Source of the DNA: Megascapheus bottae
Taxonomy: Eukaryota; Chordata; Mammalia; Rodentia; Geomyidae
NCBI GenBank assembly: GCA_024803745.1
Contig: JANJXV010000013.1
Span: 6,696,001-6,760,000 of the forward strand
DNA length: 64,000 bases
Direction: 5' to 3'
Below, in pieces: positions 45,127 through 56,709 of the stretch; position 1 is the stretch's first letter; each line of letters opens with the position of its first letter. Below the pieces are notes generated by a model. It was given only the letters and a program-made list of their open reading frames with translations. It searched no databases and had not been told where the DNA came from. The translations under genes were made by a program, and so were the position numbers.

Positions 45127-45395
45127 TCTAAGCAGGGTGGCTTATGCCTGTAATCCTCGCTATTGGAGACTGAGATCTGAGGATCAAGGTTCAAATCCAG
45201 CCCAGGCACAAAAGGAACTGAGATTCTTAAATTAACCTCTAGAAAACGGGAAGTAGGGCTTGGCCCAAGGGGAGGGTGGTAACCTTGAGCTGAAGAGCTC
45301 AGGCACAGGGGTAGGGCAGTAGCCTTGAACTGAGGAGTTCAGGGAGAGCACCCAGGCTGAGTTCAAGCCTCATGACCCCCCATACACAAAAATTA
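45127..45395 (+). repeat. Type B SINE with duplicated right-half segment
   Basis: The left half is clear: TTATGCCTGTAATCCTCGCT, GATCTGAGGATCAAGGTTCA and AATCCAGCCCAGGCACAAAA. In the right half, a block containing GGGTAGGG...AGCCTTGAGCTGA...GAGCTCAGG appears twice in succession (about 45260-45305 and 45306-45350), lengthening the element. It ends with GAGTTCAAGCCTCATGACCC. Confidence 0.8.
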
Positions 45396-45399
45396 ATAA

Positions 45400-45635
45400 T
45401 ATGGAGATTTTAATATTCTGAATGCTCAATATTGAGACTGCTGAGATCGAGGAATGAAAAGCTGAAGAAAGAGAAAGAGAATCATCCAAAAAGAGACTTA
45501 TTCAAGAAATGTAAAGGAGGAAAATGAGAAAATACCCTTTTAATGAGAATTAAGAGCTCTATAAAGTGAAGACACCATGCCCAGTCACTTCCACAGGATT
45601 CTGCTGCAGAAAGATAACACATCAGTTCTTTCTAT
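45400..45635. other. Unassigned sequence
   Basis: Short purine-rich interval between SINEs; nothing recognised. Confidence 0.4.
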
Positions 45636-45639
45636 CAAC

Positions 45640-45780
45640 AGTGTGATGCCTGTGGCTACTAGGCCTTGAGTCCTATCATCCAGGAGATTAAGATCTGAGT
45701 ATTGCTGTATGCAACCATCCCAGGAGGGCACACAAGATCGGGAGACCCTTTTCCTCAATTAACAACAATAACAACAACAA
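45640..45780 (+). repeat. Type B SINE, partial
   Basis: TGATGCCTGTGGCTACTAGG, GTCCTATCATCCAGGAGATT, AAGATCTGAGTATTGCTGTA and CAATTAACAACAATAACAAC. Only the left half is present; its (CAA)n end runs into a CA array. Confidence 0.65.
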
Positions 45781-45781
45781 C

Positions 45782-45783
<2 letters not shown>

Positions 45784-45830
<47 letters not shown>
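45784..45830. repeat. (CA)n microsatellite
   Basis: About 20 uninterrupted CA units, then a CTCACACACA coda, continuing the A/C-rich tail of the preceding SINE. Confidence 0.97.
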
Positions 45831-45834
45831 ACAT

Positions 45835-47080
45835 ACTTGTATTAAACCAGAAATAAAATGGTTACGATAGTAACTACTACATCACCAAAACACTCGAGAC
45901 AAAAAAAAAAACAACCAAGAAAAAGCAGCTTGTTTTATCTGTCCAATAAAATAAAACATGTAATTCAGTTTTTACTCTTTGTATTAGTGGGTATGAAATT
46001 ACACATCTGAAGGGATTTTATTGCCCACATGTAGTAAGATGTGTTATGATTATATAGAAAGAATAATTGATGAAATACACATTATAAAAAACTATTTCAA
46101 AAGATTAAAATTTTATTTTAGAGTTTAAAAAGGACACATAAATACATCCACTAATGCTACCTAGAGAAGGTAGGAGTGTAAGAAGTGTGTATAAATCATT
46201 ATCATAGGATGAAATTTTACCGAAGCAGGCATCATCAGTTAAGCCTGGAGCAGATCTGAAATTTCACCATGCAGAAGCAACAAAAGTCTGTTCCTTTCCT
46301 CCTCTCCTCTTCATTTAGTCCTGCTGCTTTGACTATGGACACTGAGTTAATTGGATCTCTTTTCCTTCTCTTTATCTTCTTGAAGTTGTGTAAGAAGAGC
46401 TGTCTGAGCATCATAAATCTCCATCACTTATTGTGTTAAAGTCCAAGGAGGGAGGTTATGAGTTCTGATGATTTATAGTTTCAATCTTTCCAATAAAGCC
46501 AGGCAACAGGCTTAGACTACTGAAGAGAAAACATCAGATAAATAAACAAAGAGGTAACTAGGTCATTTATATGCATTTAAATATGTGAATAATAAATTTG
46601 GAATAAAGAAGTCATGGTACAAAACAGCATTTAAAAGTATTTTATCTCCTACTCTTGAGATAGTTTATAAACTCCTCTTTCGCAATCTATAAATTTTTAC
46701 AGGTGTGTAATTGGTAATATTTTTTTTCTAGCCACAGTTGCAAGCTGTGAAAGGTACCTATTATCTTTCTGTCTATGACATTAATTTCTAATTTGTTTGA
46801 CATACTTTGAATCAAAATGTATCTCAGCAAACTTTCAAAGGTACAATAAAGTACAGCAAAACAGAGATGGAGGAGAATTAAAGTTGGTTGGCATGCATTC
46901 AAAATTAGACCAAATTTACAGTAAGGCTTTTCATCAGAATTAGAAGTAAAACCCATAACTCAGTTTCTTCTTTTTTCCTTAGTATATGTTGTCTAGGCTA
47001 AGAAATATTGTGTTAATATTTGGTCTTAAAACAGTATCTTTATGTTTTATATATATCCTATCTTGATAAATAAAACGTTA
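45835..47080. other. Unassigned sequence
   Basis: About 1.2 kb with no repeat recognised; an 89-codon minus-strand frame (46687-46956) is unremarkable. Confidence 0.4.
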
Positions 47081-47084
47081 AACC

Positions 47085-47297
47085 AGGCTCATGCAGCTCC
47101 TGTTTATAATCTCATCTATTCAGGATGGTTCTATGTAGAAGGTAGTGGGATAAAATTAACCTAGGTAGATGAAGGCCAAGAGACTCTACCTCCAATTAAG
47201 CAACAAAAATCAGTGCTGGAGGCATGGCTTAAGTGATAGAATAAGAACCACACAAGTAAGCCAAACATGGTCAGAAACCCTGGTACCAGAAATGTTT
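47085..47297 (+). repeat. Type B SINE, old
   Basis: CTGTTTATAATCTCATCTAT, TCAGGATGGTTCTATGTAGA, ACCTCCAATTAAGCAACAAA and GGCATGGCTTAAGTGATAGA. Order is retained at low identity. Confidence 0.62.
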
Positions 47298-47299
47298 TT

Positions 47300-47920
47300 A
47301 AAAAGTAAGCAAATATAAAACCACAATGTTAAACACATTTTTTCATGATATTCGTAAAGGCATATAATGGGCAACTCATGTGCTTATTTATTTACAAGTG
47401 GATATCATTAATCTTAAATTGATTGGACTTTTTCTGTCACATAGTGTGGCGATTTTCAAGTTACCGAGTTTTCTTTCTTTTTCCTGGGAATCTGTGAGCT
47501 TTTGTGGTGTTTCTAGCATCATTCTTGAGCTTTCAAAGCTCAGCTGTCTGTGAATGTGATGCCTGGGTTCTTGACTCTTCAATGATTTCTGAAAAGTGAT
47601 TTGGTTAATATCAAAGCCTGAACTTCCTGCTTTTGCACAAAATGCAGCATCTGGAATATACAACTTTCAGCTGGTACATTGTGTGGGGACCTCTAAAGTC
47701 TGGTTGGAAGACATGTGGTCTAATAGACAAATATTTAGATTCTGTGTTGGAGCTTATATCCTTCCAGGCTTGTTCCCTGGCAAGGACTCAAAATATAAAA
47801 TGTTGGTATAATTAAGCATTTTCCATGTCTTAGTAAATTTGTGTGGAGATTTAAAATATTTCTTGTTTTTTGCATTTTACTTTTCAGGGAGAATAAGAAT
47901 TTCCTCCACTCTTTAGACTA
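47300..47920. other. Unassigned sequence with a 91-codon open frame
   Basis: A minus-strand frame at 47388-47663 looks less low-complexity than most (rich in Ser, Lys, Gln and Arg) but begins at TTG directly after an in-frame stop, has no recognised motif, and overlaps plus-strand frames. No gene is called. Confidence 0.4.
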
Positions 47921-48329
47921 CTTTAAGAGAATTATTTTTATTGTGATTAATAGAAGGGTTACATTATATTCACCAGATGGAAGGTACATAACTTCAGAAA
48001 CATTGATACCCATTCTTATGACATGGTCCCCATTTCCCTCCCACCCTCCCCTTGCTTATCTTGATTTCCCCCTTCCCTATCCTATTTCAAATAACCAATT
48101 AAGCACATATAAAGTATATCACATAACAAGGTGAAATATTGTAATATGAGATAACCAAGGGATGGCAAAAGAGATGAGAGATAACATAGTACATTAAGGA
48201 CAAGAGTGACTCATTATATGGCTTTTGTTTCCTTCTTCTGGAGGTCTTTACATTTAAGGTCATACTATTTGGCCTAATGTCTCTAGATTTTGTTCTATTG
48301 TAAATCTCTGCTAGGAGAGCCCAAGGTTT

Positions 48330-49490
48330 CTACTGATTATGAAAAATGAGGGAAACCAATGGACCTATGTTCCTTTGAGTCTGGCTTACTTCATTTAATA
48401 TGATTTTTTCTAAGTCTTTCCATTTCCTTACAAATGGGGCAATGTCCTTCTTTCTGACAGCAGCATAGAATTCCATTGTGTATAAATACCTCATCTTGTT
48501 GATCCACTCATCAGCTGAGGGGCATCTGGGTTGGTTCCATATCTTTGTTATGGTGAATAGTGCTGCAATGAACATTGTTGTGCTAGTGGATTGAGTATGT
48601 CCTTGTTTCTGGACAGTTGGGTAAATGCCAAGTAGTGGAATAGTTGGGTCATAGGGAAGTTCTATGTTTACTCTTTTGAGGCACTGCCATACTGCTTTCC
48701 ATAGTGGTTGAATGAGTTGGCACTCCCACCAACAGCGTAGTAGTTATCCCTCCTGACCACATCCCCTCCAGCATCTGTTGTTATTAGTTTTCTTGATCCT
48801 GGCCATTCTAACTGGAGTGAGGTGGAATCTTAGAGTTGTTTTGATTTGCATTTCTTTTATGACCAGAGATGTCAAGCATTTCTTCATGTTGCTATAGGCC
48901 ATTTTTATTTCTTCTTCAGAGAAGACTCTCTTTAAGTCTTTGGCCCATCTTTTTATGGGATGGTTGTTACTTTCTCCAAAGTTTTGGAGTGATTCATTTT
49001 TTTGAGCTGTTGATATATTTTAGATATGAGGCCTTTGTCTGCTGTATGGTTAGTGAAGATCTTCTCCCACTCTGTAGGCTTCCTAACTAATTTACTAGCT
49101 ATGTCCTTTGCCATACAGAACCTCTGCAGTTTCATGCAGTCCCACTTATCCAGCCTTTCTCTGATTTGTTGTGATTCTTGGTCTTTATTAAGAAAGTTTC
49201 GACCAGTGCCAAGGAGGCCTAGTGTATCTCCTATTCCTTCCTGTAAAGTTTTCAGTGTGTCAGCTTTTACCTCCAGGTCTTTGATCCATTTCGAATTAAT
49301 TCTACTGCAGGGTGACAAAGAAGGATCCAACTTTAGTTTTCTGCAGGTGCTTAACCAGTTCTGCCAGCACCACTCGTTGAAGAGGCTGTCTTTCTTCCCT
49401 TCTATTTTTTTTGCTCCCTTATCAAAGATTAGGTGGCCATACGTCTGTGGTTTAATATCTGTGTCTTCAGTTCTATTCCAACCATGAGAG
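48330..49490 (-). pseudogene. L1 ORF2 C-terminal remnant
   Basis: The C-terminal end of the L1 reverse transcriptase/endonuclease protein, after the reverse transcriptase core. Residues around WNRTEDTDIKPQTYGHLIFD, then NEWCWQNWLSTCRKLKLD, correspond to the conserved L1 'WCWENWL' region; the cysteine-rich C-terminal part lies in the frame-broken stretch 48576-48952. The protein ends with the segment at 48330-48575. Catalytic residues of endonuclease and reverse transcriptase lie outside this fragment. Confidence 0.85.
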
Positions 49491-49494
49491 GAAT

Positions 49495-49896
49495 GAGGCA
49501 ACAATCAGAAAAGCAACTCCTTTTGCATAGCCTCAAAGAAAATAAAGTACCTAGGAATTAACTTAATTAAGAATGTAAAGGACCTTTTTGATAAAAACTT
49601 TAAAACCCTGAAAAAGGAAATTAAAGCAGAACTGAGGAAATGGAAAAACATTCCATGCTCCTTGATTGGAAGAATCAACATCGTGAAAATGACAATCTTG
49701 CCAAGAGCTATCTACAAATTCAACGCAATACCCATGAATATCCCAATGTCATTCTTTAAAGAAATAGAAGAGGCAGTCCAAAATTTCATATGGAATAATA
49801 AAAGACCCCGTATAGCAAAAGCAGTTTGTAACAGAAAGTACAGTGCAGGAGGAATTTCAATACCAAACTTTAGACTCCATTACAGAGTTATAATAA
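49495..49896 (+). pseudogene. Inverted L1 ORF2 segment
   Basis: The plus strand encodes the stretch just upstream of the minus-strand part: [20 protein letters not shown], then [20 protein letters not shown], then [14 protein letters not shown] and [13 protein letters not shown]. In a complete L1 this joins, after a short gap of about 15 residues, to WNRTED, where the minus-strand part begins. It stops within 1-3 bp of the right-hand target duplication. Confidence 0.9.
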
Positions 49897-49908
49897 TTTA
49901 AGAGAATT

Positions 49909-51600
49909 CTTGAGAGTGAAATTTATAAACAACCAAATCATATATATCTTAGTTATGCACATAGAGTAATCTAAGATGAAGGCACATGCAAATTGAATAT
50001 GTGGTGTGACCTGCTTTCCTAGTGTATAAATGGACTGGCTTTTCTTATGTCTCCCTCTACTGCAGAGGAGGAAGCGGTTTCCTGTAGGTCTTTCTCATTA
50101 GAGCAGCGGTCCCACTCACAAGGGCTCCATTCTCATGACTACATTTCACTGCATAGTCAGTGATAGAAAACTTACCATTGGTTTCCCATTTATTTGGGCA
50201 TTTAGAAAGATAATGTCTATCCATCCTCCACCTGAGACCTTTTCTAGTCCCTTTATTTTTCTGCTTGAGAATGTTTATGCTATGAATATTGCATCTGTGG
50301 AGAGTTATCTCTGGCTACATAAAACTCAAAATCTGAGCACATTCACTCTAGCCAGATTATAAAAGAAATCCATATAGCATCATTGAATAACTTCATGCGT
50401 ACTTCAGTTTAAGAATTGCATAAAGGTGATATTTAATATGTTGTCCATATTTTAGACTGTGAAATCTATAAACGACACAATGTATTGCTCATTGCTATAG
50501 AGTCAGATAAGTCAAGGACGAAGGCACATGAAGGTTCTCTATCTTGTGAATAATTCTGGTCCCTGGCTTCATAGATGAGCTTGATTTTTCCTGTATGCTT
50601 CTATATAAAAAAGGCAAGCAAGCTTCCTTAGGCCTCACTTGTATGTCAACCTATCCCATTTATGTGGAATCCTGTCTCACACCTAATATATATGTTTCAT
50701 GTTAGGAAAAATAAATATCTACTGAAATATCACAGTGATGTCTCAAAACCTGTTCTTTCCAATCAAAACTCAGGACTTCTATTTTATAACCATTTGTGAA
50801 CTTGATTTTTCTTATATTTTCTCTAACAACTCAGTTGGTATCAAATGTTCTTTACTTTTATTCAACCCCTATCAACCTATTTATTATTGGACTGTGGTAT
50901 CAAAAGCGTGTTTATGGAATAGTTACACCACCACAGTTGGTATCACTAGAATTGGGAAATAGGAAGCTCTTTGCATTTATACTCTCAAAATAGATGTTTC
51001 TGAAACCTGAATCTTAAGGATTATGGTTTTAATCACGTTTTAAAAATCTTTAATATGAACAAAGATAATGGGCATAAATATCTCCATTCCAGTTACAAAC
51101 TCTGAAAGTATCCCAAGATGTCACAATACTTTTAGCTCTTTATCCTGTGAGTAAATTTTAATGAAAATCATGCTTATGATTATTATCAATTTATACCATT
51201 TACTATATTATTAACTTCTCTTTATCTCATATTCCTTTTCTATGGCACCATCTTATGTCTTCCTATTTGATAGGGTATATATGCTTATTTATTACACTCT
51301 CCTATATATGTGACATATTATTATAGCTATAAGCCTTTGTCTGTATTATCTTGACACAGAATATCTTCTAATTTTTGTCTCAAAACTCTAACCAGAATAA
51401 ATGTCTAAATCTTCTGTAAGTATTTCCTGTTGTCCATAATATATTTGAATACCATTTCATCCAAATATTTTCTGACTTTGTCAAGCTACTTACTGTAAGC
51501 ACCACTGCTTAAGTTACATGAATTCCTCAGGGGGAAAAATGAACTGAGATGCAGCTCCCTGCCTAGGAAGAGATGGGAACAAACAAGTTATTAAGGGGTG
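49909..51600. other. Mostly unassigned; two possible old repeat pieces
   Basis: Around 49960-50140 (ends AAGGGCTCCATTCTCATGAC) and 50490-50660 (CAAGGACGAAGGCACATGAA, then GGCTTCATAGATGAGC) there are phrases that recall a widespread old placental repeat whose class I cannot name with certainty. The rest is AT-rich with no exon. Confidence 0.35.
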
Positions 51601-51605
51601 GGGGG

Positions 51606-51644
51606 AGAAAGAGAGAGAGGGAGAGAGGGAGAGGGAGAGAAGGA

Positions 51645-51710
<66 letters not shown>
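51606..51710. repeat. (GA)n microsatellite with GGGA interruptions
   Basis: About 105 bp of pure purine, the last ~55 bp perfect GA. It is attached to the tail side of the minus-strand SINE that follows. Triplex-prone. Confidence 0.97.
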
Positions 51711-51713
<3 letters not shown>

Positions 51714-51721
51714 TGATTCTT

Positions 51722-51945
51722 TTGTTGGGGGGCTTGAACTCAGGGCCTGAGGTCTGGCCTTGAGCTACTTTATTTTATTTTTTAGTCTACATTAGTACTC
51801 TATCACTGTGAGCCAGAGCTTGACTTTTCTGCTGGTTAATTGGAAATAAGGGTCTCATGGACTTTCCTGTGTAAACTGGCTTGGAACCACAATATTCTGA
51901 TCTCAGCCTCCTGAGTAGCTAGGACTATAGGAATGAGCCACCAGT
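51722..51945 (-). repeat. Type B dimeric SINE
   Basis: GGGGGGCTTGAACTCAGGGC, CTATCACTGTGAGCCAGAGC, GGTTAATTGGAAATAAGGGT, CAGCCTCCTGAGTAGCTAGG and GGAATGAGCCACCAGTGG. Full length. Confidence 0.87.
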
Positions 51946-51967
51946 GGAGTTTTATAATTTTAATATG

Positions 51968-52197
51968 AAAAAATCTGGTATTGGGGCTTGAACTCAGGGC
52001 CCAGGCACTGTTCCTTCCACTTCTCTCAAGGCTGATGCTTTACAACTTGAGCCACAACTCCACTTTCAGATTTTTGCTGGGTAGTTGGAGATGAATCTCA
52101 TAGACTTTCTTGCCCGAGCTATCTTTGAACTGAAATTTTTGGATTTCAGATTCCTGAGTAGCTAAGATTAAAGGCATGATCCTTAGTGACACTTGGC
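51968..52197 (-). repeat. Type B dimeric SINE, tandem neighbour
   Basis: GGTATTGGGGCTTGAACTCA, TTTACAACTTGAGCCACAAC, GGGTAGTTGGAGATGAATCT, CTGAGTAGCTAAGATTAAAG and GACACTTGGCA. It lies 20-25 bp after the previous copy in the same orientation. Confidence 0.85.
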
Positions 52198-52199
52198 AA

Positions 52200-53272
52200 T
52201 ATTTTCAATGGCCTTTTCTTTTCTCTTCTTTTCTTCCTTAGCAAGTCTGAAAAGCAAATTTAATTATTTCAGCCCTTACCAATAAAGTAACTAATTGTCA
52301 GTCTACTTGGGTAATCTTATTATAGTTACATGGTAGAACGGACACAAGCTCAAATGATTTTGATCACAAATCCTTGGCTTTCCATCGTTTTAAATATATT
52401 TTAGCATTTTTAATCATTGAGCTTTATATTCCATTTTGTATAAGACTATGAAGGTAAACAGTGTTATGGATTTGGTGGTGTGGTTTAATGAGAGAAATTA
52501 GAGTAAAATATTCAGGAAATTAACTTCTACACAGTGAGATGTTAATGCAGGGCCTTAAGGTGACAGATTTTTGAGTAGGTTTCACATTTAAAATATTAAT
52601 ATTATAATAAGATTATTCTTTCAACAACCTCAGGTTCATTTTTTCATTTAATTTCTCCTTCTCTTAAATATAGTATGTCTACAGTTTCTCTTTATTTCAC
52701 ATCCCACCAAGCCCTTATTGGAAAGATTTTGGATTCCAAATACTCCTTTTAAATTGGTTGTTATGAAACAATTTGAAATCATATCTTGTCAGCCAATACA
52801 ATCTCCCAATCTTTGAGAGAATGACTTTCTATATCCCTAATAATCTCCAAGGATATAATCAAGGAGAAGAGTCACCTTGAAAACTCTGCAAGTTGTGTCT
52901 TTAATCAAAACATAGGGCAGAGATATTTTCATTTGATTTTAGGACTGCTGAATTCAAGGCAATTTCATTAAACTGGAATATTTGAAAGCAGCAAGATTTT
53001 ATCAACTATAGCAGCCTACAGAACTGCTGTATAGTACATCAGATTTATTCAGCAGAAAATCTTAACTAGTTATGCAGCTTAACCAACATATTTAGTGTCT
53101 TCAGGCCTCAAAATTTCTAGGATTGTATGGGATTAGCTATTCCTCAGTTTCCTTTAACCTACGTTCTGTTATCAATGGGAAAGCCTGATGCAGAAGATAT
53201 ATCTACAGCCAGAACTATACACATTTTAGAATGAGAACATTCTTCAAGACGCAAAAATTAAATCTTAATATA

Positions 53273-53274
<2 letters not shown>
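52200..53274. other. Unassigned sequence
   Basis: No repeat or exon recognised in about 1.1 kb. Confidence 0.4.

Positions 53275-53275
<1 letters not shown>

Positions 53276-53312
<37 letters not shown>
53276..53312. repeat. (GT)n microsatellite
   Basis: About 18 perfect GT units immediately before the tail side of a minus-strand SINE. Confidence 0.97.
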
Positions 53313-53313
<1 letters not shown>

Positions 53314-53508
53314 CTGCCAACTCAAGCCATAGTCATGAAGCCTTAGCTTTCTCACTCAAGACTAGCTCTCTACCACTTGAACTACACCTCCACTTATAAT
53401 ATTTTGCCTGATTAATCAGAGATGAGTCGCAGGGAACTTCTCGTGATCTTCAGATCTCATCCTTCTGCGTAGTTGAGATGACAGGTTCCAGCCACTAGCA
53501 CTCATCTA
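53313..53508 (-). repeat. Type B SINE, diverged
   Basis: GCCTGCCAACTCAAGCCATA, CTCTACCACTTGAACTACAC, GATTAATCAGAGATGAGTCG, TTCTGCGTAGTTGAGATGAC and CAGCCACTAGCACTCATC. Confidence 0.75.
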
Positions 53509-53534
53509 ACGAATTCTTGTCTACTTTTAAATAA

Positions 53535-54165
53535 ATACAGTATTTCAATTTTATTGGAAAGGTGATGTACAGAGGGGCTACAGTTACATACATCAGATAA
53601 TGAGTAGATTTCTTTTTTAACAGTGTCACCCTCTCCCTCATTCTCTCCCAGTTTTTCCCCTCCTGCCACCTCTCTTGCCTTAGTTGTATAGTTCATTTCT
53701 AACAGTGTCTGGTGACTATCAATGCTGAATTGGCTCACCTTTGCCCCACCATTTCTGGGTTTCCCCTAACCCTCTCTAGATCCGATAAATTTTATAAGAC
53801 AAAAGCTGCAGAAATCAAATACAGTCACAGCAGGAAATAAGCCAAAGACATTAGAAGTCCCAGAATAAAAAGGAAAAAAATATTATGAGAAAATAGAATG
53901 CTTCCTCCCAGGGGACTGAGGAGTGAGTTGAGTGAAATAATTAAGTGAATGAATGAATTTGAACGCTGTCCAAATAGTATCATAGCATATACAACCAATT
54001 GACAGAGTCTTAAGATGAGGTTAAGGGATAAGAGAGCACTAGTGATAGGTGAATATGATCCAGATTCATTGTATGGATATACAATGTATGGAATTATAAT
54101 AATGAAACCTCCCTTATGCAATGATTGAGTGTTTACATTCACAAATAAATGCAAAAATCCTGGAA
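53535..54165 (-). mobile_element. LINE-1 3' UTR, long version
   Basis: TTTTATTGGAAAGGTGATGT, ACAGAGGGGCTACAGTTACA, a polypyrimidine block, GGTGACTATCAATGCTGAAT, then a region that parallels the copy at 21.7-22.0 kb. The 109-codon minus-strand frame (53825-54154) lies in this distal 3' UTR and is not ORF2. The upstream boundary is uncertain. Confidence 0.6.
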
Positions 54166-54169
54166 GTGA

Positions 54170-55018
54170 TGTTAGAAAATGGAACCTAATAGTACATTAA
54201 AAGAATTTAACATTACTACCAGAGGGATTTATTTCAGTTACATAAATCTGGATCAACATTTGCAAATGAGATATAATTGATATAATCTACTTCATACATT
54301 CAGTCATAGTCTAAAGAAATGAAATCAAATAGCCATATCAGATATTGACATTAAATAGCTGGACAAGTACACCATCATTTAAGATAAAAAATTTCAGTTA
54401 ACATGGAATAGAGGGAAGCTACCTGTACTTGATTTAAAAAAAACAATTATATAAAATTCTATAATTCACATTATATTTTATTATGATGATGTTAAATTCT
54501 TTTACCATAAGGGACTGAGTAAAAGGTGGTAATATTCTCCCATTACGAGTTAAGTATGGTGCTGGAATCTCTAGGAAGAGTTTAAAATGTATGCATACTG
54601 AGTAAGAAGAATTAAACTGTCATTGTATACCCATGGCATGTTTATCTTTGCAGAAAACGTTTAAATGCTAAGAATTATTAAAACAGACATGGAATGTATG
54701 TTTATCATTATGTTCCAGGAGAGCTATTAATATCTTAAATTCAATTGCCTTCCATTTCCAGGAGAGCTATTAATATCCAAAATTCAATTGCCTTCCATTT
54801 AGTAGATTGTAGGGTCCTAGGAAGAAATGAAGAATATGACAATCTATCCTAACTGATGAATATATACCCTAACCTCACAAAAGGCAATGCGGGGAGATTG
54901 GCTGGCCTATTTTACTCTGCAAAACATACAAAGGGAGCTACCCAAGAACACTAAGCTACTTGCTGTTTTCCCAGGGAAACATCCAGCAATCCTGGCAAGA
55001 TATGGTTTAAATAAGAAT
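54170..55018. other. Unassigned sequence with a 43-bp tandem duplication
   Basis: Otherwise featureless AT-rich sequence; the duplication is listed separately. Confidence 0.45.
54715..54800. repeat. 43-bp tandem duplication
   Basis: Two adjacent 43-bp units (54715-54757 and 54758-54800), each beginning CCAGGAGAGCTATTAATATC and ending ATTCAATTGCCTTCCATTT. They differ at only two adjacent positions (TT versus CA). Confidence 0.97.
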
Positions 55019-55022
55019 AATG

Positions 55023-55255
55023 GAGCCAGGCTCTGTTCATGCCTGTAATCCTAACTACTCGGGAGGCTTAGATCTGAGGATTGTGGTTCAAAGCAAGCTC
55101 AGGCTGGAAAGTACAGGAGACGCTTATCTCCAATTAACAAACAGCAAGCAGAGAAGCTCGGCTCAATGGTAAAACATCAGCCTTGAGCAACAAAACAAAA
55201 TAAAGCGAAACTTTAGGGATAGCACCCATGTCCTTAGCCCCAGAACCAGTAGAAA
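55023..55255 (+). repeat. Type B dimeric SINE
   Basis: GTTCATGCCTGTAATCCTAA, CTACTCGGGAGGCTTAGATC, TTGTGGTTCAAAGCAAGCTC, CGCTTATCTCCAATTAACAA and CTCGGCTCAATGGTAAAACA. A short insertion of AACAAAACAAAATAAAGCGA disturbs the right half. Confidence 0.85.
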
Positions 55256-55259
55256 GAAA

Positions 55260-56660
55260 CATTTTTTTAAGAAACAATATAAATACTGGTATGAGAACTG
55301 ATTTATCATTGGTACATGTTTTTCAAGATCACTAGTTTTTCTTTTCTAGTGTCAATAGCTACTCAAAGCTGACAGGAGTACTTGACAGAACCTATCACAC
55401 TGATCTTTTTCTTGTTGTTTTCATTTTTTTCACCTACCAGTAACTGGCTGTGATGGCAATTGCAGGAATTATTATGAGCTCTAGTAAAAAGACCTATGAG
55501 ATATGCATGTTTAAATTACTTTAAGTTACATGTCATGGGGGCACATCAACAAAACTTAGATTTTTATCTACCAAGAAAGGGGTGATCAATAATGATTTTA
55601 TTCAATTATGATGAGAAAGCATTGCTTGCTAGACTTGTGTTCTAGGTCTCTTAAGGAAAACATCATCTTTTATTCAAATAGTCATTAAATTCTTTGGTAT
55701 TTATTATACTGACTCATACTGAGAATATCCCTTTATCAGATGCTCATAAAGTCTGGATCCATTCATTATGACTAGATTTTCAAGAAATATTTACTATATT
55801 GTTAACATTAATAAAACAAATAATTAACATTAGTTTATTTCTCCTTTGGAAAAAGTCCAACTTTTAGGTTAGGTTAGGTTAGGAAATTAAAAACATTTTC
55901 ATATAAGTATGTGTCTGTCACTGGGTGGGATATTCAAAATAAAATTTAACTAAAATAAGAAAACAAGCCTAGGTTTTCCACTGGATGTATTTGACACGTT
56001 GTAGCCATCTAAATGACTAATCTAACAAATACTTGCTACATATGTCCCTGATTTCTAATGCAGTAGAGATGTCCTAATTCTAGCCATTACCTTCCCCTCA
56101 GGATTGCTCTACTTCTATCAGAATGAAGTGAGCTTTTTTTTTTTACTTCTCTTAGGCCTTCCTAAATATATGTTTAGGCAATTGTCACTCATGTCACACT
56201 TAGTATTCAGCCACCAACCCTCCCTGGTCCCTAAGTATTTGATGTCATTCAATTTGTGTAGTTAAATCAAGGATTACATTCATTGATTGCAAGCCCTTTC
56301 CATTGTATTGGCCAATATGGGTTACATATATGGCCAATGTATGATTGCATATTCATTCAATTTTACATTCATTCAAATACACAAGTATGTTTTGCTTAAT
56401 ATTAATTATAGTCATGCCCAATGTAGGAGATGCTTACAAAGTATGCAGACAGATAAAGCAGAGTGATCTCTCTTTCCCCTCTATAGATACATATATAAAA
56501 TACATCATGCATTATATGCTATATATTTGCTGTACCTACTATGTATAATTTATATTACATACAAATACTTATGAATATATGCATATGTGTATATACATAA
56601 ATATACATGCATATATAATAAAGACTATATTGACTTGAAATATATAATATGCATATATAT
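55260..56660. other. Unassigned AT-rich sequence
   Basis: No element recognised. 56480-56660 is a TA-rich low-complexity zone (many ATATAT and TGCATAT words) leading into a CA array. Confidence 0.45.
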
Positions 56661-56667
56661 ATGTGAT

Positions 56668-56668
56668 G

Positions 56669-56699
<31 letters not shown>

Positions 56700-56705
56700 A
56701 CACTA
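56668..56705. repeat. (CA)n microsatellite
   Basis: About 16 CA units with one CAAA interruption, preceded by an alternating TATATG stretch. Confidence 0.96.
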
Positions 56706-56709
56706 TTGA

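Larger units (their letters stand above)
47922..49908 (-). mobile_element. LINE-1 with 5' inversion (twin priming), target-site duplication intact
   Basis: TTTAAGAGAATT at 47922-47933 and 49897-49908 is a perfect 12-bp duplication. From the left: short T tract, subfamily 'A' 3' UTR, then ORF2 C-terminus on the minus strand (48330-48575, with MFIAALFTITKIWNQPRC; 48953-49490, with FDKGAKKIEGKKDSLFNEWC and KPTEWEKIFTNHTADKGLIS). At about 49490 the orientation flips and the plus strand encodes the preceding part of ORF2. The element is 5'-truncated and its frame is broken between 48575 and 48953, so it is inactive. Confidence 0.92.

Noticed and set aside
47388..47663. 91-codon minus-strand frame with globular-looking composition
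   Set aside because: It starts at TTG immediately after an in-frame stop, has no recognised family motif, and is overlapped by plus-strand frames.
49026..49487. 153-codon plus-strand frame
   Set aside because: It is antisense to the L1 ORF2 remnant on the minus strand.
55864..55883. Four TTAGG units, telomere-like
   Set aside because: The mammalian telomere repeat is TTAGGG; these are five-base units, only ~20 bp long, and probably chance or slippage.
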